This document shows, piece after piece, positions 49,036-62,741 of a stretch of DNA of 64,000 bases. Every line of letters starts with the position of its first letter. The first letter of the stretch is position 1. Position numbers and translations under genes: made by a program. Source of the stretch: Hypericum androsaemum (taxonomy: Eukaryota; Streptophyta; Magnoliopsida; Malpighiales; Hypericaceae). The notes under the pieces are model-generated. The model saw only the letters and a program-made list of their open reading frames with translations. It was not told where the DNA came from and made no database searches. The stretch is taken from positions 15,759,691-15,823,690 of the forward strand of contig OZ023185.1 in NCBI GenBank assembly GCA_963995505.1, written 5' to 3'.

Positions 49036-49050
49036 CTCGTGCTGATAACG
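49036..49050 (-). other. Copia primer-binding-site region (unit 1)
   Basis: Directly inside the 5' LTR, the minus strand reads CGTTATCAGCACGAG, the ATCAG-type sequence seen next to the 5' LTR in many plant copia elements. The same at 62727-62741. Confidence 0.5.
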
Positions 49051-49343
49051 TGTTATGAATTATCTATAATCTAAGCATATGAATATAGAGAATAATAAGG
49101 AAGAGAGTAGAGAATGAAGTTCTCATTAATAGCTGTAGAATGTGTGTACAATTACAATGCTATTTATAGGCAATTACATCAATTAAACAATAACCCACTA
49201 AACTTTCTTTATGGTAAAGTGGAGGAAAACATGGAGTAGAACATGGAGGTGAATGTGTGTACAATTACAATGCTATTTATAGGCAATTACATCAATTAAA
49301 CAATAACCCACTAAACTTTCTTTATGGTAAAGTGGAGGAAAAC
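49051..49343 (-). repeat. Copia 5' LTR, truncated (unit 1)
   Basis: Matches 62742-63034, including the 113-bp internal tandem duplication, then stops at the junction GGAGGAAAAC|AATATCA where the second minisatellite begins. Confidence 0.9.
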
Positions 49344-52300
49344 AATATCATTTCACATGCAAACTAATATCATTTCACATGCAAACCAGCCTCTTGTAAA
49401 CCAATATCATTTCACATGCAAACTAATATCACTTCACAGGCAAACCAATATCACTTCACATGCAAACCAATATCACCTAGTAGGTTATTGACAATCAGAT
49501 TTAAAGATAATCAAATCTGACGGCCCAAAATGTAGTTTCCACCTGTGGACAAATTTTCTTTAGTCTCCACTCAATCCGGTCTCGACGTCAACGGGTCGAT
49601 AATTTCTTGCTAAAAAAGGAAAAAAAGGAAGGAAGAAATTAAGAAGAAAGGAAAAAATATCCCCAGGTTAGATTGGTCATATAAATGATTTAATGTTCAT
49701 CAGTTATCATAAAGGAAACAACAATTTAGTCATCATAGGTTAAAATTTGTAAAAAATATTTTTCGTGAATATATTTTACACTAATTAAAAATGTTGGGAA
49801 GAAATTTTTTAATTTTTCTTCATGTACGCACCACCGAATGTAATTGACCGAAAATTTTGTATATTTTTTTAAGTTATTATATATTTGATGGAAATAAAAG
49901 ATAGTCATATATTTAATAATTATCTATAGTTTTAGATTATTATTAGGAGTTTAATTTATGACAAGATTTTACTTAACAGATTTGTTTCAATTGTTTATAA
50001 GTAGGGCATCTTCGCTATTGTTTTAGGCGGTTGAATTTGATTAATGAAAATTTATAGTTTTTTTAATTATTTGTCGCTTTCCAGTATTCGTAGAATTCAA
50101 TGAATCGAGACTTTTATCGTATTATCGAGTATTCTCAAAATCAACGATTCACGATTGTCTATCCACGTATTCCCTGCATCAATATTTTAAGCGACTTTAA
50201 TTCATCATAAAATAGTGTGTACTTTAATATATACATAATTAAAAAAATAAACGGTCAGTTAAGTTTACTAATTCAAGATTGCAAATTTTTTTTTCTATAT
50301 CAAAACTTGGTTGAGATTTATCGACCATTTTCGCCATTTTAATCGTTCCAGGTCCACGTGTCCCTTCCAAAAGAAGCCGCAGCTTTACTCAGGGAGGCTG
50401 CCAAGTGCCAACCATTTCAATGGCACACCGGGAAAATCAAAACCATAATAATGGAGGAAATTACCATTACGTTCACGGCTCTATTTTTTAAATTTAAATT
50501 TAGGGTTGGACTAAATTCTTGAATTTTAAATAGTATTGTAATTTGTACTCCCTCTCAAGTAAGATTTTCTATTTTCATAAGGGTTAGATTTGTCAAAGTA
50601 CATTTATTTTAATAGCACAAAATATGTACAAATTCGAAAAGATCTAATATTACCTTTTAAAAAAAGAGTAAGCGACTCATATACTAAAAAAATGAGATAG
50701 AATTTATTTTCATCCTAATCACTTTGTCTAGCTTACCCCGGATGAAAAGAGAAACTTCTTGGTGAGTGGACCACATAATTTTTGTTACTATGCGTTGTAT
50801 CTGCATTAAGCTGGAATAGTTGCTCAATTATGCTTGGGGTTAGCTTTTTTGTTGGGGGAGAAATTATGTTACTAGGTACTTTCAGCATGCCAGTTAGGAG
50901 TAATATTAACACGTAATCTAGATTTGAGATAAGCAAGTGTAAAAACCATTTTATTAAATCAAATTCAAACACAACTACATTCTTACTTTTCTATTTATTT
51001 TTATTGTTAAATTAGAATAATCCATTGTCTGTAATCCAAGTGATCAATGATGAATAATATTTTCATTTGATAGTGATTACTGTTGTAACCTCCATTCTCA
51101 GTAATATACGTGATCAGTGTTGAATAATAAAGCATCCATTCTAGTTAATCTAAGTGATCTTGGAAATACCGTATTGCTTAGTATAAGAGTGGTGAGTTTG
51201 TTTATAAGTGTTAAAAAATTTACCAAGACATCGTCTTAAAGTTTTAAGTTAGATATATAGATTCTAACATAATATCATATCAAGGCGGGTTAATCCCGTA
51301 TCTATTGTTGTAGTACTCGGACGAGCCAATGCCACCTGCTCCGAACTGACTATGGAGACACAGGCATAGGCAGCGGCAATGTCAAAGTCGTCCCTTCCAG
51401 GGGTCGGGGGCCAGAGATGGTTAGGAGTGGTTGAGGGGAGGAGGGTTGATGGTGGTGGTCGGGGATGGTTGGGGGAAAGTTGTTTAGACGTTAGGGGCCA
51501 TCATAATTTTTTTAGTGGAGTATTTTTAGTAAAAAAACTGACGACTCGGTTGACTAGTCGAATATGCATGTTAAATAGTCACAAACAATATTCATTAAAA
51601 AAATCATGAAAAAATAAAAACAATAAAGTATATTTTCCAAACTACAGCACGGATGACATGCGTGCATTTTCCTTCCGAAAATTGAACTGTCCTTAATATT
51701 TAGAAGGAGCTGCATCATGAAATTCTGCTAGTTTTTTATAACATTTCAGTGACATCCGGTTCGTATCGTAAGATGGACGCAACCATCTAAAATCGATATA
51801 TCGATATATAGATAATAGGTGGGAGTTAGCTTCTTTTGACCACTTTTGTATTTAAGGTGTATTTAGATGATTTGTGAAGAATTAGTGGTATTAATATTAA
51901 GGTGAGTTCTTATCAACGTTAAGACAGGTTCCTATTTTATCGAGGTATTTTTTTTCTCCTGCAAGTTTTTTCCACTGAATTTTATCACAAGAGAATTTTA
52001 CTCAGGCGGCAATCGTAACTTTAAAAGAGAAAATTATGCGTTATATAACAGTAGTATTGGACATCACAATAATAAACCAGAGGGCCTTCAATTAAGAGCA
52101 TGGATTGCGAATAGCCGGATGGAATATTTATTTAAAATTTAAGGTATAATTATTTATTTTCATATTTATATATCAGGGTTTCTCCTTCTATTTAAAAAAA
52201 ATAATAGTGGGACCCCCGGAAACCGCACCAACCATCTATCCTCAACCACAAAAATATGTGTCTTTTTTTTCCAATTTATAACTCTCGCATCAAAATATAA

Positions 52301-52743
52301 TCACCAACTATTAATCTGATTCAAATAGTAAGCCATTTAAAAAGATATCAAATTCAAGAAAGATAAGCACAATTTAGTAAAGAAACCGGACAACTCAACA
52401 CCCTACGACGACAAAAATAAAAAACACCCTACGACGACAGTTCCATGCTCATCACTGAACACCCGCTAACCATTAACGAACCATTTAATACAAATTGGAA
52501 CTAATCCTGTGGTCTAAAATTGCCCCCACACGGTACATTTCAACAACTACTAACTACGATGTCAAACCCTAAGTCAGAGATAGAGGGGTCCCCAATATCA
52601 ACAAACTACTAGCCACCTACGCCTCGCATTATCTCCCGCTCAGATCCCTCCACGTGTCCTCCTTTCATTCGCCACCACCTTTTCGAGAACCCTAACGCGA
52701 ACCGGCGTACGGTCCGCCGGCGAACGATTCTTCTCCTTTCTCT

Positions 52744-53334
52744 TCAACGAGGAGTCAATGTTACGCGAGCCCGTTCCGTAGTTAACGGTTTTGGACCCTG
52801 ACGATCAGTTGATGATCCGTTATCTCCCTCCTGTGTACAATTGATTAATTTTAAAATATATCGAAATAAATAAAAACGAAGGAAAACGAAACAAAAATAG
52901 AGAAAGATGAAGTATATAATTACCCGGCGGGGAGAACAACTACGATCCCCACGCGCCTCTCCAGCTGATGAAGCACACGAAAACGACGACGTCGAGGAAG
53001 AGGAGGAGGTGCCATCGCTACTATGCGAAGGAGGAGGGCCTTGGATCGGAGCTAGAACCTCCTCCGTGGACGCTCCCCCTTCCTCCGATAGGCGCGAGGT
53101 CTTTCCGGTGGGGGCGCACGCGGCGCATATGGAGGAGGCCTGGCCGATCCATTCAGGGCCGGACGCTCTCCAGGAGGTGAGTGACTGGCACGCGCGGCAG
53201 AGGAGGCCACGCTCGTGTTTCGCCACCAGGAAGTTGGCGCCGTGCACCTTTCCGTCGCAGGCCCAGCACAGGTACGCTCTGTCCGACTCGCAGTACGACG
53301 TCGCTCGCGACCTGCACAGCTCGCACCTCTTCAT
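52744..53334 (-). CDS. Single-B-box zinc finger protein, BBX28/29-like (copy 2)
   Basis: Translation identical to the copy at 39053-39643: one N-terminal B-box, Ser-rich middle, and the same in-frame 93-nt intron (52923-52831). Exons 53334-52924 and 52830-52744. If the tandem duplication is real this doubles gene dose, with the same upstream DNA for at least 3.7 kb. Confidence 0.86.
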   Translation of the reverse strand: MKRCELCRSRATSYCESDRAYLCWACDGKVHGANFLVAKHERGLLCRACQSLTSWRASGPEWIGQASSICAACAPTGKTSRLSEEGGASTEEVLAPIQGPPPSHSSDGTSSSSSTSSFSCASSAGEARGDRSCSPRRVIIYFIFLYFCFVFLRFYLFRYILKLINCTQEGDNGSSTDRQGPKPLTTERARVTLTPR

Positions 53335-54175
53335 TTAATCTTCTTCTGGAGAGATTTCCGCTAACCTAATTTGCCCGGAGGAAGATGAAGCAAAAAAGGG
53401 GGGAGAGAGGAAAACTCAGAAAACAAAATGGCAGATGGAATGTAAGAATAGTTAGAGAGCGGTCATTTAGTCGGGCCAAGTGAAACGGATACGAGACAGT
53501 ATTGAAAAAACTAGAGAGTGGTTGTTTGGTTCGTACAATAAAATGGATACGAGACGGAATCAGAAGAACTGTAGAGCGGTCGCGGCGCCTTTTTTCACCT
53601 TATTTAACTACTTACCCCTTCTGCCTTTCTCACACATTGGAGTTGATTCTGTTTTCACCTTATGTTGTTGTTATATAAAGAATTATGGGCTTACATTTTT
53701 TTTTCCTAGTACAGTTGGGGTGTGGGCAGATTACAACAGTAATTATCACCCACTGGCCAATTTACTCTAGTAGTTCTAGATTTTTCGAGGAGTATTTTCT
53801 TTTGAAAATATTTTATTATTTCTTGCGACATAAAATTCAACCCAAAAATTAAGATTAAAATAAGTTGCCCTGTTATTTTATGTTTTTCAGACAGGGGAGA
53901 ATTTCTAAATTCGGAAGCAAGAAACCATAAGTTGTTTCTTTTTATTTCAAATACATATTTTTTGATATTTAGACTAATATTATCAATCCTATTTAAGAAA
54001 TGATATTACGTAGAGTCTGAGATTAACTTATTTTTTGGGTTTTCTTTTTGAATGTTGAGAATTATGCTTTGATATCTCTTTTTCGGAGACTGTACCTTCG
54101 TTGGGATATTCTGTTTAATAAATGAAGCGAGGGAGGTCGTCCTCTCTCTCTTTTGCGAGGCCCATCGAATTGGTT

Positions 54176-54349
54176 TTGGATTGAGTGGGTACAACATAAA
54201 AGTCGTCCTTACGGAGGAGATTTCGTTTGAACCATCAAATTTTATTAAAAATCGTGTCTAGAGATCTGACAATCATAAAAAATTGTATCTATAAGTATAA
54301 TTACTTGATCCATTTCAGTGGGAATAAGTCTTGTCCCCACTAAATCTAA
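54176..54349. mobile_element. 174-bp inverted-repeat MITE (unit 2)
   Basis: Duplicate of 40485-40658. Confidence 0.7.
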
Positions 54350-56463
54350 CCTCATAGAATTTGTGGATGTAACAATAACAATCGCATGATAAAAAAATTA
54401 TTCTAATTTAATCAAATTTTAGTTTAATTACTAAAAAAATACACTAGGTGTAAATGTTTGTTACATTTTGTTATTTTTAAAAATATCACTGATTCGAATT
54501 TGGATTAATCAAGTATTAATAAATAAAGTTTTATTTAGAAAAAAAATAAGTTGTGGGTGTGCGTGATGAGTACGGCGGGCGGGGGTAGACTAGTGGTGGC
54601 CAGTAATGCCAGGTGTCGGCTATTAGCAGAGCACTGGTTCCGTGGCTGTGGTTGCTAGCTCTCTACCGCTTGATGTTTTGATTTATTTGATTTGGTTTCC
54701 TCGGCTCCCGCAGGATATTTTCCCCACCTGCCCCCCTTCTGGAGGGCGACTGGTCATCCACGTGCCGGATGGACTTGCTTCGAAGTATTCTATTTTAGCA
54801 TCTCCACGTGGCACCACGCTAACATGATAGAAGCGTGCTTCATCTTCATTATAGACCGGGATATGATTCACTCGAATACTGTCATATCTTATGTAATAAA
54901 TTAATTCTTTTGATAATATTTTCTAATTGTAAGTGTAAACATAAAAATCCATTGACAGAATCTAATCCCCAATTTCTTTAAACCGAATTCCACTAGTTTA
55001 TGTTTGTTTTATACATTATTACACGCGATACGAGTACTGTTCTGGATCCTCCTCTTCGTGCACGTTCATGGAAATCACATGCTTCTCGAGCTTCTCAGTT
55101 GTTCAGCAAATTGCTTTAGAGGTTTGTCCCATGATTTTGGACAAAATAGAAGAGAGTAACCAACTACATCCGATCAAAACAGAACAACAAAGAGCAAGTT
55201 CCAAGGTCTCATCAAAGATTAAACCTCAATTAACATCCCAGTTACCTACTTACAACTTAGAAATCAAGTTCATGTTTGAAACATACTTCCATGTTTCCAT
55301 GTTTTAGATAAATCTCAGATAAATATCTATTATTTCCCATGTATATATTAAATTCCAAATCAATTAAGTCATGGAACGTTCAGTCACAGATAGAGCAACT
55401 TCAGCACATCAAATTAGAAGCTGCTTCACAACAAAAATAGGCACAACTCAATTCTTAACTAATAACCGATAGTACAATTGTCTACTGCCAAAAATATAGT
55501 TTCCTGCAAATGTTCAACATAGACCAAAATTGCTTCACTCAAAGATAAAAAGAAACAATTGGTCCGGTCAAAGTACAACGGTTAGGACATGAACAAATAG
55601 TTACAATGGGGGCATAAGACAATACATTCCGGCTTAATGCTTGGGAGCATTATAGAACTCGTTAAGATCCAAATTTTACATCAGAATACTTCTACAGATG
55701 AACACAATTTTCTACAACAAAATTGGCCAGCCTATGAACACACTCTCTTACCATATGGATTGGCTAGCCGTACACACCGAACAACGATAGCTGCGAAGCC
55801 AGTAGTCAGCCTATGCGTCAGAGTCGGGGAAATCCAATCGCACTATGCGTCGGAGTCAGCCTCACGAATTTTTCCCATATCGACCTAACCCTCGATTTTC
55901 CCCCAAATTTTCCACGGCGGCCTAGCCTCACGCCCGAACCTCCCCAAATCGACAACCTCGGGTCTGCCTCTCCCCACCGTACGCTCGTCCCCGCTTGTCG
56001 CCTCACACCGTTCGCGTCTCATTCTTGGGCTCGAAATGTTATCAAGTTAGCTGAAATGGTAGTTTTGACTCTTTTCGTCTCAACTAAAGTCTAAACTGAA
56101 ACAAAGAGAATCACAAACAAAAAGCACTCGACACTTTTCGTCTCAACATCATCCCCTCTATCATTGTCGTGTCCCATCTCATTTTAGGACAACAAACAAA
56201 GCCGCAACTTGGATGATCGACATATATACATGCAACTGTTCAAATAACCCGAAAGGAAATTATAGTATGCGCAGTTCCAATACGTATAAATGTTGTGCAT
56301 TATGCCTAAACAGCTAATGTGAAACATAAGACTTAGAGCTTGACGAATCGGGCTTTCCATGAACACCAAAAGATCATCTAGAACAAAGGGATGTGATGAA
56401 GCATTTCATCGAACAGCTACCGATCAATCATCTCGCCGCAAAATTCACGGGAGAAGTTATTAC

Positions 56464-56554
56464 CTTTCTGCCATCTACCAACGGGGGCTTTGATACTGTG
56501 ACCCGGATAGTTTTCCCGATGCTTGTCCACCTTCACATCATCCCCAAGTGAACT
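56464..56554 (-). pseudogene. MMTAG2-like exon fragment with frameshift (unit 2)
   Basis: Duplicate of 42773-42863 with the same extra G, so the frameshift came before the duplication. Confidence 0.7.
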
Positions 56555-56739
56555 CTGCTCGAACCCACAAAAGAAAAGGAAAAAAGGAAATCAATTTTAA
56601 GATATTCATTCAAATCAACTCATACATTAGAAGCTCAAAGAAACCCTAAATTAGATTCGCGGTAAAATAATAGGGGGCGGAGCTAAAAATCCCCACAATT
56701 TCCCAAATCTAACCCACCAAAGCATTAAACCCTAAGCAC

Positions 56740-57188
56740 CATGGTTTTAAAAAATACGGTCCGACCGGTTGGACTGCAAATCAGGCACAAGAGCGGGTCG
56801 TTTTTTGGCTTTTGACCGGGGTCTGTACTAACCGGACCAAATCTGGTTTGACAGGCCAATTTTGAGGTCCACAACCCGGTTCGTACAAAAATGGGCAAAA
56901 TTGGCTTTTTGGGTGGTTTTCGAGGGAAAAAAGTTGATTTGACAAGTTTATAGAGTAATAAATAAATAAATAAGTAGATTTATAGAGTGGAGAGATAAAA
57001 AAATAAGTCTACTTTTTTTTAATAGAAAATAAGTCTATTTTGACATATATATATATATATATGTAATTTAAAATATTAAAAAATAAAAATATTTTTGGTC
57101 CGACCGGTGGTCCGACCAATCTGATCGGTCGACCTGAAAAACGGTAGAAATTCTGGGTCGTAGCTCCGGGCCGGTTCTTAAAACCATG
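56740..57188. mobile_element. hAT-type element with palindromic ends (unit 2)
   Basis: Duplicate of 43049-43497; TSD CTAAGCAC retained. Confidence 0.85.
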
Positions 57189-57290
57189 CTAAGCACAATC
57201 GCTAATAAATGAATTTAGGGGTTAGGGTTGGTTCGGTTTATAGGATTTTGAAACGGAGAAGAGAAGGATGATCTTACAGTCACCTCTAGT

Positions 57291-57783
57291 TAGACCTGAC
57301 CACGGTTCGAATTTGGACGAATTCGAATCGAATTTATTCGAATTCATTCATCAAAACATTAAACCATATTCAATTCTCCACAAGACGAATCGAATACGAA
57401 TTATGAATTTTCGAATTTGAATCGAATTATAATCGAATTATAATCGAATTTGAATCGTATTATAATCGAATTATAACCGAATTATAATTGAATTATAACC
57501 GAATTTTTCCCTCTCAAATCTCCCCATTTTATTTGAATTTTTTTAACATATATTATTATTATATGTACATGAATTTGAATCGAATTTAACACGAATTTAA
57601 CTCGAATCAAATTCGAATTAAATTTGCCGGTTTTGCGAATTATAAATATCTTGAACCGTATTCAATTCGTTTTATGACGAATTTGAATCGAATTTTTTAC
57701 GAATCAAATTATTGACGAATCGAATCGAATTTTTAACGAATCGAATCGAATCACGAATCAGATTCAAATTATGGCCAGGTCTA
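57291..57783. mobile_element. hAT-type MITE (unit 2)
   Basis: Duplicate of 43600-44092; TSD CCTCTAGT retained. Confidence 0.87.
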
Positions 57784-58531
57784 CCTCTAGTAGGGTGGTA
57801 TATCGCCTTTCTATTTGCGGTTGTTCTATTTTTACTTATATATCCTTACTATGTATTATTACTTACTGTTTGTTATTTGTAATTGAAAGAGCAGTTTCGT
57901 CATTTAATACAGTGTCGAACCAAACCGCTTAAAAAGAATGTTTCTTTTATTATAGTGAGATAGGTTAGCATAATTAACGACGAATTGATGTAAACTACAG
58001 AAAATTGCAAAATAATCATTGCCAAGCCACTACCAGCGTATCTTTGTTTTTCGGATCATTTAGTGTAATGAAAAAATTTTGTAAAATGGAAATAACATAA
58101 TTTATAATTTTTTTTCCTTCGGCCTAGAACAGTACAAGTACTTCTAATTACAATTCATGCATATATGCGAAAACGAATTTTTTAGTGTCATACATATAAA
58201 TATGGTTTATATTGATGTAATTTACGGATAGATTAACTAAAACCTACAACTTCACTTAATTAACCCCGAGTCTGTCTCAACTCAAACGCTAATCGTGGGC
58301 CTCGAATCCGGCCCAACTCAAAAAATGGGTTTAGATGGGCCTTCTCACGATCCTTTTGGTAGCCTCGAGCCAACTGGATCAAATTGACATTTTTCTTCTA
58401 AATTTCGGTTTAGGATATAAAGATTATAATATTATTGTGTTATTTTCTCTGTTGGACTAAAACAGTCGTATAATATCTTCCAGCAACGTGCGGCCATAAG
58501 AGCTTTTGTTATATGGCAACAAAGAATAATA

Positions 58532-58796
58532 TGTTATGAATTATCTATAATCTAAGCATATGAATATAGAGAATAATAAGGAAGAGAGTAGAGAATGAAG
58601 TTCTCATTAATAGGTGTAGAATGTGTGTACAATTACAATGCTATTTATAGGCAATTACATCAATTAAACAATAACCCACTAAATTTTCTTTATGATAAAG
58701 TGGAGGAAAACATGGAGTAGAACATGGAGGTGAGGTGGAGGAGAACATGGAGGAACATGGGAGAACATGGAAGAAACATGGCATCCATATTATACA
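58532..58796 (-). repeat. Copia 3' LTR (unit 2)
   Basis: 265 bp, identical to the unit 1 copy as far as read. Confidence 0.88.
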
Positions 58797-59062
58797 TAAT
58801 ACTCTCCCTTGGATGCCATTTGAATAATGTGCCTCATTAAAATCTTATTAGGAAAAATCCTATGGGAAAAATCCTAATCAAAGGAAAAAGAGTACATCAT
58901 CATAAAATTACTGCCTCATTAAAACCTTACCCGGAAAACCCATTGGGACAAAACCGTGGCTAAGGAAAAAGAGTACAGTGTAAAATGATATCTCCCCCTC
59001 ATGTCTATATCATTTGAATATCTCCCCCTCATGTCTATATCATTTGATATCTCTGAGTCGTT

Positions 59063-61153
59063 TCAGACCAATATTACGAACATGCTTCTCAAAGATCGAC
59101 ATAATTTGATCGAGTATAGTCCCTTTTGACTAGAATCACGTACTTCTGGTACGTTGAATCCTTCTGGGATTCTCATATAAATGTCACTATCCAGTGAACC
59201 ATATAAATAGGCTGTAACAATATCCATAAGACGCATATTCAACTTTTCATGTACTGCCAGACATATCAAATATCGAAACGTAGTTGCATCCACCACAGGA
59301 GAATATATCTCTTCATAATCAATACCAGGTCTTTGAGAAAAATCTTGTGCGACAAGTCGTGCTTTATATCTCACGACTTCATTTTTCTCGTTTCGTTTAC
59401 GCACAAATACCCATTTGTATCCTACGGGTTTCACCCCTTTGGGTGTGCGGACTACAGGTCCGAAAACTTCACGTTTCGCAAGTGAATCTAATTCAGATTT
59501 CATTGCATCTTTCCAATTTGGCCAATCTTTTCTATGCATGTATTCCTTGATAGATTTTGGCTCTAGATCCTCTTCATCTTCCATAATATTTAGCGCTACA
59601 TGGTAGGCAAAAATATCGTCGACGATAACTTCATTTCGGTTCCATTTTTCTCCAGTCATAACATAATTTATTGAGATCTCATGATTATCACAATGTTCAG
59701 GTACCTGATCTTTCATTGGAAGCGACTCATCTAGAGTCTGTCCTTCCTTGATATTAATATTGACTGGGGACTCTTCAGGAGTCACGATATCCTCGATTTG
59801 ACCATCTTGATATTTTGCTCCTTTTCTTTTACGAGAATTTTTATCTTTGGAACCAATAGGTCTACCACGTTTAATTTGTGCCTTATTTTCATTGGCAATA
59901 ATTGATCGTCCTTCAGGGACATCAATTCTAAAAGGAGCATTAGTAGCCGGAATATGTGACTTAGTCACTCTCTTTGGGTTAGCAAAAGCGTCTGGCAACT
60001 GATTAGCTAAATGCTGCAGATGAATTATCTTTTGAACTTCAAATTCACTTTGCTTTGTGCGAGGATCTAAATAACACAATGATAATTCATTCCAGCTAAT
60101 ATCTTTTTCAGGCTGCTTAGTTTCTCCCCCTAATGTTGGAAATATTGATTCATCGAAATGACAATTGGCAAAACGTGCCGTAAATATATCTCCAGTACGT
60201 GGCTCAATGTACTTTATTATCGATGGAGATTCAAACCCAACATATATTCCCAACCTTCTTTGGGGTCCCATTTTAGTGCGTTGTGGTGGAGCAATTAGAA
60301 TATAAACCGCACATCCAAAAATTCTTAGATGGGAAATATTTGGTTCCTGACCATGAACCAATTGTAATAGGGAGAATTCATGATAACTTGTTGGCCTGAT
60401 GCGAATTAACATTGCTGCATGTAAAACAGCATGTCCCCAAGCAGAAATAGGGAGTTTCGCTCTCATTAGTAATGGCCTTGCAATTAATTGAATCCGTTTA
60501 ATAAATAATTCGGCAAGACCATTTTGAGTGTGAACATGAGCTACAGGATGTTCAACGTTTATACCAATGGCCATACAATAATCATTGAATGTTTGAGAAG
60601 TGAATTCACCAGCATTATCAAGCCGAATGGTCTTAATGGGATTATCTAGAAAATGAGCTCGTAATCGAATTAACTGAGCTAGTAATCTCGCAAACGCCAG
60701 GTTGCGAGTTGATAATAAAGATACATGTGACTATCTAGTTGATGCATCAATTAATACTATAAAGTATCTAAATGGTCCACATGATGGATGAATAGGTCCA
60801 CATATATCAACATGTATACGTTCCAAAAATCCGAGGGATGCAGTCCCAATTTTAGCTGGTGATGGCCTGGTTATTAATTTTTCTTGAGAGCATGCAACGC
60901 ATGACAATTCATTAGATAGAAAAATCTTCTGGTTCCTTAAAGAATGTCCACATGAATTGTTAATAACTCTTCGCATCATTATTGACCCGGGATGGCCCAA
61001 CCGGTCATGCCAAATTGCAAAATCAGTAAACTTCTGGTTTACTGTTGCATGTGCCTCCATTGCACTAATATACGTATAATATAAGCCACATGAATAAGCG
61101 GGTAGCTTTTCCAACACACATTTTTTACCCGAAATAATATTTATAATATACAA
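59063..61153 (-). pseudogene. Copia pol: integrase and truncated reverse transcriptase (unit 2)
   Basis: Same structure as 45372-47462, with the same TAG (60731-60733) and RT deletion. One amino-acid change: Asp to Asn in ARFADCHFDE (C46475 versus T60166). Confidence 0.9.
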
Positions 61154-62741
61154 ATATTCTTTGTTTCCTTCATTTGTTGTCTCAACATGATATCCATTTT
61201 GGCGTATATCTTTGAAACTTAATAAGTTTCTTTGAGACTTGGAAGAATATAATGCATTATTTATGCAAAAATTCGTACCTCTAGGTAATAATAAATTAGC
61301 TCTTCTGGAGCCTTCAATTAAATTTGTAGTACCTGATATAGTATGGTGTACGTTGTGGCACTATGGTGTGCGTTGTGGCAAATAAAGGAAATATTTATCA
61401 TCCTTAAGTATGGTGTGCGTTGTGGCACTATCTGCTAAAGACAGATCTCTTTCTCGAGTAGATGAGCCAACTCGTGCCAATTCCATACTCATTATAAAGA
61501 AATATTTATATTAAATGCGAGCAACGAAAATATGATTAATAGAAAAAGCCAGGAAATATACTTAAGAAATGAACAAGAACATGGATATTAAACTGCTATT
61601 CAATAAGGAAATCAGCAACATCCAAATGAGTGAAGTCATTTAGGCCAAATTCAGGGCTACCATCCATATTCATAATGCCAGAGCCATCATCTTGATAAAG
61701 CTCAACTAGATACTTTGGTGCACAACAGGTGCGAGCTCAGTGGCCTTTGCATCCACAATGATGACATGAATTTTCTATTTTTATTCCACTATCACCATCT
61801 CTTCGTGGTTTCTTTTCTTTGTTCTCCCACTTCAGGTGGCGAGACGTGTTCTTAAAATTACCACCACAGTAACCATATCCTCCACAATCATTATCATGTC
61901 CACGACCGTGACACCGGCCTATTAAATTTTGTCACATTCACTTCAGGGAATTGAGCATAACCAGCTGGACGGGCCTCTATAATTAAAATTTGTCACATTC
62001 ACTTTAGGGAATGGAGCATAACTAATAAATTTTAGTCAAGAAATCCAATTGCAATTAATTCAGGGACCAAAATGTTAGAGAATATTTTCTCTAACATATT
62101 AGATTTGATTTATCATAGATAAATATAATTGAGATAAAATTATTATATAGACATAACACAAATATAAGGAAACAAATGATTAAAATGATATTCTGTCCTT
62201 ATTTGAAAATACGAGGAAATATAAAGTACTAATCAATAATTTTGTCCCCTATCCTTCCTTTTTTTTTGTTCGGCGTGCATAATATCCGTTTAGTACCTAT
62301 TAGTTTGATGCGTTTGCAAGCAAGGACGCAATCCTTGTTCAACGTGTAAACTTACAGTTCAGTCCCCGGAAGTTTCTCACGTGTGCGAATAAGGGCATAA
62401 TCCCAATCCGCGTGCAGAGGACAATTGCACATAGGTCCTCAGAGGTTTCTAATCATTTTATGAAAGGACAGCAGAAGGTTTTTTCATGAAATTTTTTTAC
62501 CAAATAAATCCGATTTTTGCAAAGAAAATTTTACAAAACTATTTCCTTTGAGAAAATTATTTATAAGCCAGAACTAAACTTCATATGTTTCAATAACATT
62601 GAGAATCCAACAACAATGAATAATTTTATATGAGAATCTAACAAGAATGAATAATTATAAATTGTAAGAATACTTACAAAATTAAGCTAAATTCTTCTCA
62701 AGAAATTATTGAGAACTTGGTAGAGACTCGTGCTGATAACG

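Larger units (their letters stand above)
35652..49343 (+). repeat. Tandem duplication unit 1 (13.69 kb)
   Basis: Direct repeat of 49344-63034, offset 13,692 then 13,691 bp after a 1-bp indel. Contents: minisatellite, BBX gene, MITE, MMTAG2-like fragment, two hAT-type elements, copia element. Differences noticed: C36513/T50205, one C at 36556 missing in unit 2, C46475/T60166, A48801/T62492, plus variants within the minisatellite. The unit ends inside the copia 5' LTR. Confidence 0.95.
44841..49343 (-). mobile_element. Defective Ty1/copia element, truncated at its 5' LTR (unit 1)
   Basis: Coding strand is minus. The 3' LTR is 44841-45105 (TG...CA on the plus strand, 265 bp), preceded by TAATA, the left TSD. 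The polypurine tract is 45106-45121 (CCAAGGGAGAG on the minus strand). The pol remnant is 45372-47462 and the gag zinc knuckle is at 48034-48075. The partial 5' LTR is 49051-49343, cut by the duplication junction. Most of gag and the second half of RT plus RNase H are missing. Confidence 0.9.
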
